DNA from: a virus
IMG/VR virus record: IMGVR_UViG_3300029787_000046
Coordinates: 1 to 57,813 of that record
DNA: 57,813 bases
Strand: one strand, 5' to 3'
Part shown: positions 40,966 through 48,886 of the stretch, piece by piece
Layout: each line of letters starts with the position of its first letter
Numbering within the stretch: the stretch's first letter is position 1
Notes under the pieces: generated by a model
Seen by the model: the letters and a program-made list of their open reading frames with translations, nothing else
What the model was told of the DNA's origin: nothing
Database searches by the model: none
Made by a program: the position numbers and the translations under genes

Positions 40966-42081
40966 CTAATAATTTTCTAATACTTCTCTTGCTTGTCTAC
41001 CAATTTCAGTATCCTCTACTACAAAAATATTTTCTTTAACTCTTTCTACTACCTTTTCTGGTGTAGTTAACATCCAAGCACTGTATCTTCGCATCAGGGG
41101 TAGGTTTTCATCATCCGTTAAATCAATTGATCTTGTGGTAACTTGTTTTAAAAAATTATCTAAAACATCAGGATGTAAGAATGAATCATCTCCATCTGTA
41201 AGGTCGTCCGCAATACGCCCTAGTTCTATATCGCTCATATTTTCAAACATTTCTTTTACCGCTTGTTTTTCTGACGCATCAAGCACTTTGTTAAAAGTAT
41301 TTCCTTGTTTATCTACTATCATTTTACCATCAGCATCTTTTTTTCTAAATATGTCATCCATTTCCATTCGCATTTCCGACATTAAAAATTCTGCCTCTTC
41401 GTTTAATCTTGTTGACTCTGACATTGCTGATGGATTTATATCTATATCTGCTCCAAATTTTTCTTCTAACTCCATTTCTTTTCTCATTCTATCTTCATAT
41501 TTTCGCATTATAGACAACACCTCTTTAATCCCTCCAACTATTTCAGGAGAGGCTTTAACTGCTTTAGATGTTGTAGCTGTAGGAATTATTTCTTCTATTC
41601 CTCTAGCCGCAGGAACTACAGATAAAATTCCTGCCGTTCCTGCTTTTTTCATAAAATCTCTTTTACTCGGATCGGCAATTTTTACAGCTTGTTCTGCAAC
41701 CTCATCAGAAGCTCCTAAAGGATAAAACAAATCTTGCATATATCTTAATCCTGCTTTCATAGGCTCTTTAGCTCCATAGGCGATACGACCTGCAATAGGA
41801 CCTGCACTTAATAAAGCAGTATCTAATAATGCCCCTAATCCTGCTTGGTAATCTTTACCTCCTGAGTCGAAAAACTGTCCTGATTTACCCGTCATTTCTC
41901 TCGCCATTGTAATAGGGTTCATCATAACAGCTAAATCACCTGCCTGTTTAGCTGCTAGACTATACGGTCTTAATTCAGGGGGAATATAAGGTGTGACTGT
42001 TTTACGCAACGCCTGTGGTATCCCTCTTAATTCAGGAGGGATATAAGACTTAATCCTATTTGCAACAGTTTGTTCGTCCAT
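40966..42081 (-). CDS. Large protein of unknown function near the portal
   Basis: In this 371-residue protein the first 45 residues contain two copies of YIPPELR (13-19 and 32-38). A glycine/alanine-rich hydrophobic stretch follows (about 80-100), then a Tat-like KRDFMKKAGTAGILSVVPAA near residue 140, then helical acidic sequence to the end. It is not recognised. The mixture of membrane-like and helical parts would suit a protein carried in the virion and delivered with DNA, but this is conjecture. Confidence 0.6.
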   Translation of the reverse strand: MDEQTVANRIKSYIPPELRGIPQALRKTVTPYIPPELRPYSLAAKQAGDLAVMMNPITMAREMTGKSGQFFDSGGKDYQAGLGALLDTALLSAGPIAGRIAYGAKEPMKAGLRYMQDLFYPLGASDEVAEQAVKIADPSKRDFMKKAGTAGILSVVPAARGIEEIIPTATTSKAVKASPEIVGGIKEVLSIMRKYEDRMRKEMELEEKFGADIDINPSAMSESTRLNEEAEFLMSEMRMEMDDIFRKKDADGKMIVDKQGNTFNKVLDASEKQAVKEMFENMSDIELGRIADDLTDGDDSFLHPDVLDNFLKQVTTRSIDLTDDENLPLMRRYSAWMLTTPEKVVERVKENIFVVEDTEIGRQAREVLENY

Positions 42082-42083
42082 TA

Positions 42084-42317
42084 TTAATTCAGATAAGCTT
42101 TACCAAATCCCTTTTTAGCAGCTCTCACTCCTTGGGGTCGCATCTTTTTATTAGGCTTACTTTCAATTATACCGCCATCACGTTTTTCAACCAACTTAGG
42201 CATAGGGATACCAAATATCTTTTCATACTGGCTAGGAAACTCTCTCGCAATATCAGCAGCAGCATTTTCATCGCCCTCTTCAGCTTTTTCCACAAGCTGT
42301 TTTAATCGTTTATCCAT
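42084..42317 (-). CDS. Small basic portal-region protein
   Basis: This 77-residue protein has an acidic helical start (LVEKAEEGDENAAADIAREF) and a basic, flexible end (SKPNKKMRPQGVRAAKKGFG). It is two bases after the next gene and may be a head-completion or scaffold-like cofactor. The family is not recognised. Confidence 0.6.
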   Translation of the reverse strand: MDKRLKQLVEKAEEGDENAAADIAREFPSQYEKIFGIPMPKLVEKRDGGIIESKPNKKMRPQGVRAAKKGFGKAYLN

Positions 42318-42545
42318 TTACTTAACTCCTCTGAATTTTACCCCTGCGAACGCAGCACCGCCACCACGACTAATCCTATCAGTATCGGGGGAAGGATAGG
42401 CGTTCCCCATAAAGTAAGGTTGTCCACCATGCGACAACTTCTGACGATTATTTTTCTTAGTTTCTCTACCCATGCTAGGAACACCAAAAATAATTGCGAT
42501 ATCAATAGATTTTCCTTTTTTAGCTTTAGATTTCTTTTTAGACAT
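42318..42545 (-). CDS. Small basic protein after the portal
   Basis: The start is set at 42545 (MSKKKSKAKKGKS) because AGGGGG lies four bases before this ATG; upstream in-frame codons are inside the portal gene. The 75 residues are Lys-rich at the N-terminus, followed by GGQPYFMGNAYPSPDTDRIS. The family is not known to me. Confidence 0.6.
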   Translation of the reverse strand: MSKKKSKAKKGKSIDIAIIFGVPSMGRETKKNNRQKLSHGGQPYFMGNAYPSPDTDRISRGGGAAFAGVKFRGVK

Positions 42546-42546
42546 A

Positions 42547-44931
42547 TTACCCCCTCGTCTGGTTTTGTTTCTGCAGAGCAATACGAGCTCGCATTTGAGC
42601 TATATCTTCCGTACTATCTATACGGTCACGCCCTAACTGAAAATTTTGTTGAGCGCGTTGTTGGTCAAGTGCTAATTTTTGCTGATCATTTTGTTGGTCA
42701 GCTACCATTTCTTGTTGACGTAACTGCAACTCTTGCTCTTTTATGCGTACAAGTGGGTCTTCTTCTTGTGCAGGTGGTTGTGATTGTTGATATTCAGCAA
42801 TTAATTGTGCCTGTATCTGTGCCACCATTTGTTCTTGCTGAGCAGGGTCTACTTGCTGCCCTGCTTGCGGCATCTGTTGTTGCGCCATAACCATAGCTTT
42901 CATACCAAGATGTTCGTAAATATGTTTCTCTAATGTCATTAATAAAGGCGGCTGCATCTGTGCAATTTTACTATTCATATACGCAGAATGCACCGCGATA
43001 TGTGCATCATGGTCTTGTTGCGGAAATGCTTGCATTTTACCCTGTCCTGCTGCCGCCTTACTCGCCTCTTGGTTTTCAGTAGAAGGATCCATAGGTTGTG
43101 GTTCTGGCTCTGGGTTTAATATTTGCTCAATATTACTTACACCTAATGCCTCATACACACGCTTATATGACTCATACAAATTGTGCAAATCAGGTGCTGC
43201 CTGAGCTAATTTTAATTGTTCTTGTGCTAAAACAACTCTTTGCGACATACTGAAAATATTTGGGTCACTTACTGGTAAAATATCTACACGATTATCAAAA
43301 TCTTGCATCTTTATCATACCATCTACACCAACATTGTACGGATAAGGTGTAGGGTCTTCTGCAAATAATCGTGCAAGCATCCTTAACTCTGATTTCATAG
43401 ACGTATGCAACCGTTTATGCACAGCACTCACAATCCGTGAGCCACGTTCCAATAATGCGATAGTAGTACCGACAGGCATCTCTGTATTACCCTGCCCCAT
43501 GCCCATATCGGTTGTCCCGATAAACCGTTGCGCTGCCTCTACTACAAAACCCATTAATTGAAATAACGTGCCAGAAGGCTCTTTATATGGTAATGGCATT
43601 AAAGAAGCCTTTAAATCACCTCCAGGAACATCTACATCTCTAAATTCTCCAGGAGCTAAAGGATTTGCCTCATCTGCAATGCGTAACCCTCTGGCTTTAA
43701 ATCCTGCTGGCATATTACTCAACGTACCTGCATCAATTAACTGCCGTAAATTAGCTGTAGCAGTGCGGGATAAGTTTCCAAGTAAGTGAATTAAGCCAAA
43801 ACCATAAAAACCTAGTCCTGGAGTGAATTTATACTGCACAAAATGCGGAATTTTATCTTTTTTAGGGTCATCTGGGGCAAAATTACGCCTAATTGCCAAA
43901 ACTTCGTTCGTATCTAAACAAACTGTTACGATATAAGGTAGCTTTATACCTGTTTCTTCACCTGTTACATCAACATCAGGGTAATCATCGAGATCCAAAA
44001 AACAATGGCACTCATATAATGTAAACTGTTCATCAGTACCCGACGGTGATCTACCTTCAATATCATCATAAGCATCGGTAATTGAATCACTACCTCCACC
44101 ATAACTATCAGTTGTACTACCTTTACCTTCCATATCAAGGTAAACACCCGATACTTGTGCCTTGCGTAACTCATTTTTAGACATTTTTATCACATGAGTA
44201 ACACGTTCAGCCGTTTTTAAATCTGTAGCAACATAAGGTACAAGCACATCTTCCGCAGGAATAAACTTACTTACTGGTCTACCCAACGCCTCATCACGGT
44301 ATATTTTCTTAAACGCACTCCCTGCTAAACCAAGATAATACAACATCTGGTCAAACTCAGGTTCATACTCTTCCATCTCATACATTATCTGATAATTCAT
44401 ATAATCTTGCACACGTTGAGCCTGTTGTTCTGCATCAGGGGTAGGTGTACCAACAATATTAGCTCGCACTGGTCCTGAACTAGGCAACATCTCTTTATAT
44501 GCTTGAGATTGAAACTGCGTAACAGCCTCATTTAATAAAGGGTGAATAACTCCAGTAGCACCATCAAAAGGTTCTGTTCTGGATTCATACCGCATACCTA
44601 GTAAATCTAAACCCTTTACATAAGTATCTTCCCAATCATCACGGCTAGTACGGTCTTCTTCAACAGAATCTATTACATAACTTGCCACACCTGTCAATGT
44701 AGCATCTGAAACCATCGGGGCTAAATTATCATAGAAATTTTCTGGCTCACCACCAAACGTAACTTCCTCTTCACCAAAACTTACTTCCGCACCTTCATCA
44801 TTCTCAACAACTTCGACATTTAAAAAATCATCTTCCTGTTGAGCAAGATCCTCTTCTTCTATACTTAAAAAATCATTCGGGGCTTGTACTAAAGCTCTAT
44901 CAATATTACTTGGTCGTGGGGGTTGTGCCAT
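42547..44931 (-). CDS. Portal protein (P22-type, large)
   Basis: This 794-residue protein has a long acidic lead, then the portal core with TEPFDGATGVIHPLLNEAVT, QFQSQAYKEMLPSSGPVRAN, GLGFYGFGLIHLLGNLSRTA and IGTTDMGMGQGNTEMPVGTT. The C-terminal 200 residues form a Gln-rich helical barrel (QEEDPLVRIKEQELQLRQQE, MVADQQNDQQKLALDQQRAQ). The long Q-rich end matches P22-like portals, whose C-terminal barrel extends into the capsid. It is coupled to the large terminase by a TAATG overlap (44931). It should form the dodecameric DNA gate. Confidence 0.88.
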   Translation of the reverse strand: MAQPPRPSNIDRALVQAPNDFLSIEEEDLAQQEDDFLNVEVVENDEGAEVSFGEEEVTFGGEPENFYDNLAPMVSDATLTGVASYVIDSVEEDRTSRDDWEDTYVKGLDLLGMRYESRTEPFDGATGVIHPLLNEAVTQFQSQAYKEMLPSSGPVRANIVGTPTPDAEQQAQRVQDYMNYQIMYEMEEYEPEFDQMLYYLGLAGSAFKKIYRDEALGRPVSKFIPAEDVLVPYVATDLKTAERVTHVIKMSKNELRKAQVSGVYLDMEGKGSTTDSYGGGSDSITDAYDDIEGRSPSGTDEQFTLYECHCFLDLDDYPDVDVTGEETGIKLPYIVTVCLDTNEVLAIRRNFAPDDPKKDKIPHFVQYKFTPGLGFYGFGLIHLLGNLSRTATANLRQLIDAGTLSNMPAGFKARGLRIADEANPLAPGEFRDVDVPGGDLKASLMPLPYKEPSGTLFQLMGFVVEAAQRFIGTTDMGMGQGNTEMPVGTTIALLERGSRIVSAVHKRLHTSMKSELRMLARLFAEDPTPYPYNVGVDGMIKMQDFDNRVDILPVSDPNIFSMSQRVVLAQEQLKLAQAAPDLHNLYESYKRVYEALGVSNIEQILNPEPEPQPMDPSTENQEASKAAAGQGKMQAFPQQDHDAHIAVHSAYMNSKIAQMQPPLLMTLEKHIYEHLGMKAMVMAQQQMPQAGQQVDPAQQEQMVAQIQAQLIAEYQQSQPPAQEEDPLVRIKEQELQLRQQEMVADQQNDQQKLALDQQRAQQNFQLGRDRIDSTEDIAQMRARIALQKQNQTRG

Positions 44932-46412
44932 TAATAATATTTCCTTATTCTAGGAGCAGTATCTTCTTCCTCATAATCTTCAGGATGCTGAATGAAACCG
45001 CCCTCTCTAAATCTACGTAACGCTTGCGTAACCGTATCAACATAATCATCATGCTCTCCTGCAGGAAAAGCAGCACACTCTTCAACAACTTCCTCTGCCC
45101 ATCGAGTATCTGGAACCCATACTAACCCACTTTCAAGTAATGGTGCAACTGAATTTACTCGAGTGAATTTATCATTTCCTCTACTCGGGCTATAATTCTG
45201 CACTGGAATACCCATAGCTCGCAACTCCTGCGTTAACGGCATACCCGAAGCTTTTGCCTCTATCAATACACATTCAGGATCCCAATACTTATATTCCTCC
45301 AACGCTCGCCTACGCAAATCAGGAAAATCCCATCGTCCACGCTGTGCATCTACAAGAACAATGTTTGGTGGTCCTCCCTCCGTAGGGTAAAATACACCCC
45401 ATGTAGTTATCGCACTATAATCAGCAGTAGTCTGTTTACTATACGCAGTATCATAACTCTGCATAACATACTCCAAAGGAGGTAACTCTTTTTTCTCCCA
45501 ACGCTGCCACCAATCACGTTTTAATATAGCAGATTGTTCACTCGTCGGGTTTTGCTGCCACTGAGCTTCCCACTTACCCACAGACAAACTGCCCTTAACC
45601 GAAAGTAAATCTTCCTTTTTCCAATACTCACCCCACAACGGCTCATTCGTATCTGGCATCAAAGCAGGAAACTCTACAACCTCCCACTTATCAGCTAAAA
45701 CATCTCGCCCCTGCTGCTTTAATAACTTACCTGTTAAATCATTTTCTGCCCATCGGGTCATAATTATCACAATAGACCCTCCTGGTTGAAGCCTCTGCCG
45801 TGGTCCTGACGTATACCACTCATAAGCGTGTTCCATCGCCGTAGGGCTTAAAGCATCTTGTTCACTATGGGGGTCATCAATAATTAATAAATCAGCACCA
45901 CGTCCCGTAACCGCACCACCAACTCCCGCAGCAAAATATTCACCACCCTTTGAAGTTTCCCAACGTCCTGCTGCCTGACTATCTGCTCGCAACTCTACAT
46001 CAAATATCTTTTTATAAGCCTCTGAGTTCATTAAATTACGAGTCTTACGACCAAATCTAAACGCTAACTCAGCAGTGTGCGTAGTCTGCATAATCTTTAA
46101 CGTAGGGCGTCGTCCCATCAACCACGCAGGTAATAAATAACTTCCGAATTCAGATTTCGTGTGCCGAGGTGGCATATTCACAATTAATCGTTTTAACTCT
46201 CCACAAGCCAAACGGTTAAACTTCTCTGCCATTATTTTATGGTGGCGTCCATTTATAAAATCTTCCCACACAGCCTTAGTAAAAGCCATAAAATCATCAC
46301 GGGCTAACTCTGATTCATTAATCTCCTTAGCTCGATCCAATAAAGTCGCAAACTTCTTCAAATGCTCTTCTGGCACATTGGTTAGATCAAAGCTCATATT
46401 TTCAAAATACAT
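44931..46412 (-). CDS. terL: Large terminase subunit (TerL)
   Basis: This 493-residue protein has an N-terminal ATPase: VNMPPRHTKSEFG (78-90, Walker A of the PPRHTKS type), ADLLIIDDPHSE (173-184, Walker B), IVIIMTRWAENDLTG (214-228, coupling motif). The C-terminal RNase-H-like nuclease has acidic residues in QSYDTAYSK (Asp321), CVLIEAKASG (Glu385) and HDDYVDTVTQAL (about 454-465). Both active sites appear intact, so it should package and cut DNA. The first ATG is taken; an internal ATG five codons on (MSFDLTN) is the alternative. Confidence 0.93.
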   Translation of the reverse strand: MYFENMSFDLTNVPEEHLKKFATLLDRAKEINESELARDDFMAFTKAVWEDFINGRHHKIMAEKFNRLACGELKRLIVNMPPRHTKSEFGSYLLPAWLMGRRPTLKIMQTTHTAELAFRFGRKTRNLMNSEAYKKIFDVELRADSQAAGRWETSKGGEYFAAGVGGAVTGRGADLLIIDDPHSEQDALSPTAMEHAYEWYTSGPRQRLQPGGSIVIIMTRWAENDLTGKLLKQQGRDVLADKWEVVEFPALMPDTNEPLWGEYWKKEDLLSVKGSLSVGKWEAQWQQNPTSEQSAILKRDWWQRWEKKELPPLEYVMQSYDTAYSKQTTADYSAITTWGVFYPTEGGPPNIVLVDAQRGRWDFPDLRRRALEEYKYWDPECVLIEAKASGMPLTQELRAMGIPVQNYSPSRGNDKFTRVNSVAPLLESGLVWVPDTRWAEEVVEECAAFPAGEHDDYVDTVTQALRRFREGGFIQHPEDYEEEDTAPRIRKYY

Positions 46413-46582
46413 CGAAAAATTTCAAAGGGCAATGAACCTATAATCAATATACACAATAGGGGGGTGCATGATCTCGGCTTTTGATCGAGTAAAGTTCACT
46501 ATCCATGAAAAATGTTTTTGGATCTCGAAGAAATATCTAAAACTTGGTTACACCTGACGGCATAACCAAAGGTCGTCTCACA

Positions 46583-46606
46583 GGGGGGTGGTGGGGGGTG
46601 GGGGGG
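46583..46606 (+). other. G-quadruplex-capable tract
   Basis: Three runs of six, six and seven guanines separated by TGGT and T (GGGGGGTGGTGGGGGG, then TGGGGGGG) lie on the plus strand between the hairpin and terL. Runs this long could supply four G-tracts of three. The transcribed (minus-sense) RNA would be C-rich. Confidence 0.65.
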
Positions 46607-46625
46607 TCAATGGTGACCAGTGATT

Positions 46626-46651
46626 GGCTAGGGGGACCCATCCCCCTAGCC
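46626..46651 (-). terminator. Perfect 10-bp hairpin after the 46659 gene
   Basis: GGCTAGGGGG (46626-46635) pairs with CCCCCTAGCC (46642-46651) around ACCCAT, seven bases past the gene stop on the minus strand. There is no U run after it. It may still pause or protect the transcript. Confidence 0.55.
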
Positions 46652-46658
46652 GTTGTTA

Positions 46659-47081
46659 TTAAGCTTTGGCTTGTGGCTCAACTACCAATTTAACGTAGCC
46701 AGTACCATAAACTGAACTGCTTGGAGTATAACCACCGTTTAACATTGCCAATAAACAAATAGGTGATTTAGTGCTGTGACCCAAAGGCTTGGCAGCATTA
46801 AGAATTGAAAACAAGCTGTGACTACCGTCAACACCTTTCAACAACCAATCTTGAATTGTAGCGCGGACACCGCCAGTTTTACCAGTGTATCCAAATGGTA
46901 CGGGCTGATCAGAATCTAACTTAACATTGTCAAGTGGAACAACCTGAACATTATGTATATTGCCACCTGCTTCAGCGTTAACGAACGCCCAGATGTCAGA
47001 GTAGTTAAGAGGAGAACCAGTATTTTGTAGCGTTGCTACTGCGACTGATTGAGTTGCGGTTTTTGTTTTTGCTTGTGCCAT
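46659..47081 (-). CDS. Unknown protein, paralogue 1 of a tandem pair
   Basis: I place the start at 47081 (MAQAKTKTATQ) because TAGAAAGGG lies just before it. The 140 residues share their whole length with the next gene: both have a YxDIWxFVxxxAGGN helix, VVPLDNVKLDSDQPVPFGYT / VPLDNVDLKSDAPVPFGYGG, GGVR.xIQDWxLxGVDG, PLGHS.K.P and GGYxPSS. I do not recognise the family. It is separated from the second copy by a terminator and leader, so each is expressed on its own. The short, rigid fold with a conserved VDG...GHS pattern suggests a small binding protein. Confidence 0.75.
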   Translation of the reverse strand: MAQAKTKTATQSVAVATLQNTGSPLNYSDIWAFVNAEAGGNIHNVQVVPLDNVKLDSDQPVPFGYTGKTGGVRATIQDWLLKGVDGSHSLFSILNAAKPLGHSTKSPICLLAMLNGGYTPSSSVYGTGYVKLVVEPQAKA

Positions 47082-47180
47082 TTTATAACCCTTTCTACGG
47101 TTTATGACTGTAACCATTATTGGCTACATATTCTTTCTACTATAGTTCACTATTATTGTAAACCCCTTTTGTGAACTTTT

Positions 47181-47249
47181 TTACATTTTATTTAAACTAA
47201 TAATGCTGACTATTATTATGACAGCAACTATCAAGATTGACATATTCAT
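47181..47249 (-). CDS. 22-residue hydrophobic micro-ORF
   Basis: The ORF MNMSILIVAVIIIVSIISLN ends KM and is a single membrane-length segment. AAGGA precedes it; the second in-frame ATG (47243) is better spaced. It follows a promoter with a perfect TTGACA. Peptides of this kind include small phage lysis proteins and type I toxins. There is no proof it is translated. Confidence 0.45.
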   Translation of the reverse strand: MNMSILIVAVIIIVSIISLNKM

Positions 47250-47266
47250 TCCTTATTGTTATTAAC

Positions 47267-47296
47267 ATTAACAAATGTAACCCAGTGAAATGTCAA
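47267..47296 (-). promoter_or_regulatory. Promoter with consensus TTGACA
   Basis: -35 TTGACA (47291-47296), 18-base spacer, -10 GTTAAT (47267-47272, four of six matches), on the minus strand. It lies 18 bases before the first ATG of the micro-ORF and could also drive paralogue 1. Confidence 0.5.
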
Positions 47297-47310
47297 ACAG
47301 TATTTTGTTT

Positions 47311-47344
47311 AATCTTTTTTTGTGGGGGAAAATCCTCAAGAATC
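47311..47344. repeat. Leader box, copy 1
   Basis: This roughly 34-base segment (AATCTTTTTTT, then GGGG and AAAATCCTCAAGAATC) is repeated at 48116-48150 with a few changes. Each copy lies 200-230 bases upstream of one paralogue, so gene and leader were probably duplicated together. Confidence 0.75.
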
Positions 47345-47469
47345 TTCAAACGATGATTAATGATGAGTACTTGAGGAAGATTGATTAATATATATACTCA
47401 TATATATATGTCGTCTTTCATCCTCAGGAAAGGGATCATTATCTTTCTTCCTCGGGAAAGGGAAGGGAG

Positions 47470-47490
47470 AAAAAGGGGACCGAAGTCCCC
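47470..47490 (-). terminator. Rho-independent terminator with UUCG loop after paralogue 2
   Basis: On the minus strand, GGGGAC-TTCG-GTCCCC is followed by TTTTTCTCCC. The UUCG tetraloop and the U run make it a textbook terminator. It lies six bases past the stop of paralogue 2, isolating it from paralogue 1. Confidence 0.88.
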
Positions 47491-47496
47491 TGATCC

Positions 47497-47922
47497 TTAA
47501 GCTTGAACTACGAGCTTGACATATGGTGTCATCCAGTATTTACTAGACGGTGAGTATCCACCATGCAAGAGCGCGTGTAGACAAACAGGCTTTTTGCGAC
47601 TGTGTCCTAATGGAGCGGCTTTAGTGAGAACCGCTTTAAGTGTGAGATCGCCATCAACACCGCGTAGCATCCAGTCTTGTATTTTCTGGCGTACACCCCC
47701 GGAACGTCCACCGTAACCAAATGGCACAGGCGCGTCAGACTTGAGGTCAACATTGTCAAGAGGTACGATTTTCACGTTTGCCTCATTGCCACCTGCCTTA
47801 GTCTGGACAAAATTCCAGATGTCATCGTAAGTAAGCTCTTGGTCAGTGACCATTAACTCAACGGATTTTACCACCTTTTTAGTGGCAGATTTAGGGGAAG
47901 TCTTTTTAGCTGTATTAGCCAT
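47497..47922 (-). CDS. Unknown protein, paralogue 2 of a tandem pair
   Basis: This 141-residue protein, Lys/Ser-rich at the first 20 residues, then shows the same domain as paralogue 1 (TYDDIWNFVQTKAGGNEANV, IVPLDNVDLKSDAPVPFGYG, GGVRQKIQDWMLRGVDG). It is preceded by GTAGAAAGGAGCTAATC and followed by its own terminator. The N-terminal tails of the two copies differ most, and the cores are clearly homologous. The function is unknown. Its place between the two terminase genes may link it to packaging or its control, but this is inference. Confidence 0.75.
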   Translation of the reverse strand: MANTAKKTSPKSATKKVVKSVELMVTDQELTYDDIWNFVQTKAGGNEANVKIVPLDNVDLKSDAPVPFGYGGRSGGVRQKIQDWMLRGVDGDLTLKAVLTKAAPLGHSRKKPVCLHALLHGGYSPSSKYWMTPYVKLVVQA

Positions 47923-48220
47923 GATTAGCTCCTTTCTACGAGCAAGAAATTATGGCGCTTTGTATGTCCCTATTAATAAGTGCGCCACGACTTACTAATC
48001 AAGTACTCCAGAATGTCTAGTCCAGTGTCTGGTCACCGTGTACTGGCGAAACTGTGCCAGTAACTATAGAATAGCAAATAGTGAACTCAGGCGCAAGTCT
48101 TTTATACTCTTAAATAATCTTTTTTTATAGGGGCAAAATCCTCAAGAATCATCGGTCATCGTCAATCATCATCTGTCTACGAATCATCGTTCATCGTCAT
48201 TCATCCTCAAAGCCATGTCA
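47923..48220. promoter_or_regulatory. Leader of paralogue 2 with iteron-like repeats
   Basis: This 298-base region holds two 24-base direct repeats (48147-48170 and 48182-48205), the leader box (48116-48150) and a possible minus-strand promoter, TTGCGC, 17 bases, TATTCT (about 48073-48101). Further TCATC-type repeats extend to the stop of the 48221 gene. Confidence 0.6.
48147..48205. repeat. Iteron-like direct repeats
   Basis: AATCATCGGTCATCGTCA followed by ATCATC (48147-48170) recurs at 48182-48205 with two mismatches, 35 bases apart. Each copy is itself made of TCATCG-like units. A related motif appears inverted near 47350-47367. Such spacing suits repeated protein binding. Confidence 0.7.
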
Positions 48221-48685
48221 TCATCTTTCATCCTCTATGATGGGAGGAAATTGGAGATCTTCCTCCTTGTGATGGGACGATTTTGAGGATAGAATATGAT
48301 TGATAATACCTGTCCAATCGTACGGTGTCGGGGAACTCCAATCAGGTGTCCATGATTCTCCGTTTCCTGCTATCTCTATCGCTCTTTCACCGCTAAATAT
48401 ATTTAGGGTATGGGAAGAAGGATGATGAACCAAGTTATAAATTGAGCCACCATTCATAAAATATCTTGTTTGCCACGCGATTTGATGTGGACGTAGAGTT
48501 ATAGACTTTAGTGACTTTAACCTGTGAACTTTGAGTTCTAGCCAAAAAGGATGACCTTGGACGATGCCATGTAAGTCAGGAACTCCAGGACTTGCCCATG
48601 ATTCTAGGCGTGTCCAAAACACGCCCAGATCCTTAGTACCATCACGGAGTTTATACCATAATTGTGACTCGGGTTTTGTACCCAT
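48221..48685 (-). CDS. VRR-NUC-like PD-(D/E)XK nuclease
   Basis: In this 154-residue protein, ASPGVPDLHGIVQGHPFWLE (about 32-51) followed by LKVHRLKSLKSI gives the P-D...x-E-x-K active site (Asp38, Glu51 and Lys53). The later LRPHQIAWQTRYFMNGGSIY matches the C-terminal part of VRR-NUC and Hjc-type nucleases. It should cut or resolve branched DNA during replication or before packaging. Its position beside the terminase genes suits the latter. The tail (SSKSSHHKEEDLQFPP) is disordered. Confidence 0.8.
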   Translation of the reverse strand: MGTKPESQLWYKLRDGTKDLGVFWTRLESWASPGVPDLHGIVQGHPFWLELKVHRLKSLKSITLRPHQIAWQTRYFMNGGSIYNLVHHPSSHTLNIFSGERAIEIAGNGESWTPDWSSPTPYDWTGIINHILSSKSSHHKEEDLQFPPIIEDER

Positions 48686-48885
48686 TAGTCTACGAGCTCC
48701 CCTGTTATAATAAAATCCATACGCTCAGCGCATTTGGGACAAGGTGTTTTATCCTCGTCGTAATAGTCTGCGGCATAATTGTTGCCGAGCAACGGCATCC
48801 CACATAATGTCCTGCTTGTGCCATCAGCCATTGAGAAATGCTGTTGTCCTAACTTTTTAGTCCACTCATAAAATTTAGTAGCCAT
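48685..48885 (-). CDS. Small zinc-binding protein
   Basis: In this 66-residue protein, TPCPKCAERMD near the C-terminus gives one cysteine pair, and Cys28 in TLCGMPLLGNN with a His could complete a zinc site. It is coupled to the nuclease gene by a shared base, so the two may act together. Confidence 0.6.
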   Translation of the reverse strand: MATKFYEWTKKLGQQHFSMADGTSRTLCGMPLLGNNYAADYYDEDKTPCPKCAERMDFIITGELVD

Positions 48886-48886
48886 A

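Larger units (their letters stand above)
46413..46658. other. Non-coding region upstream of terL with G-rich tracts
   Basis: These 246 bases hold a 6-G run at 46459-46464, the G-tract cluster at 46583-46606 and the 26-base hairpin at 46626-46651. I find no gene. A packaging signal, terminator region or structured leader could all lie here. Confidence 0.6.
47082..47496. promoter_or_regulatory. Leader and intergenic region of paralogue 1
   Basis: This 415-base stretch contains, in minus-strand order, the terminator of paralogue 2 (47470-47490), an AT-rich segment with TATATATA, an inverted repeat (TCCTCAAG/CTTGAGGA, 47333-47340 and 47370-47377), a 34-base box repeated upstream of paralogue 2, a promoter, and a 22-residue ORF. 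It ends in the TAGAAAGGG leader. Confidence 0.6.
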
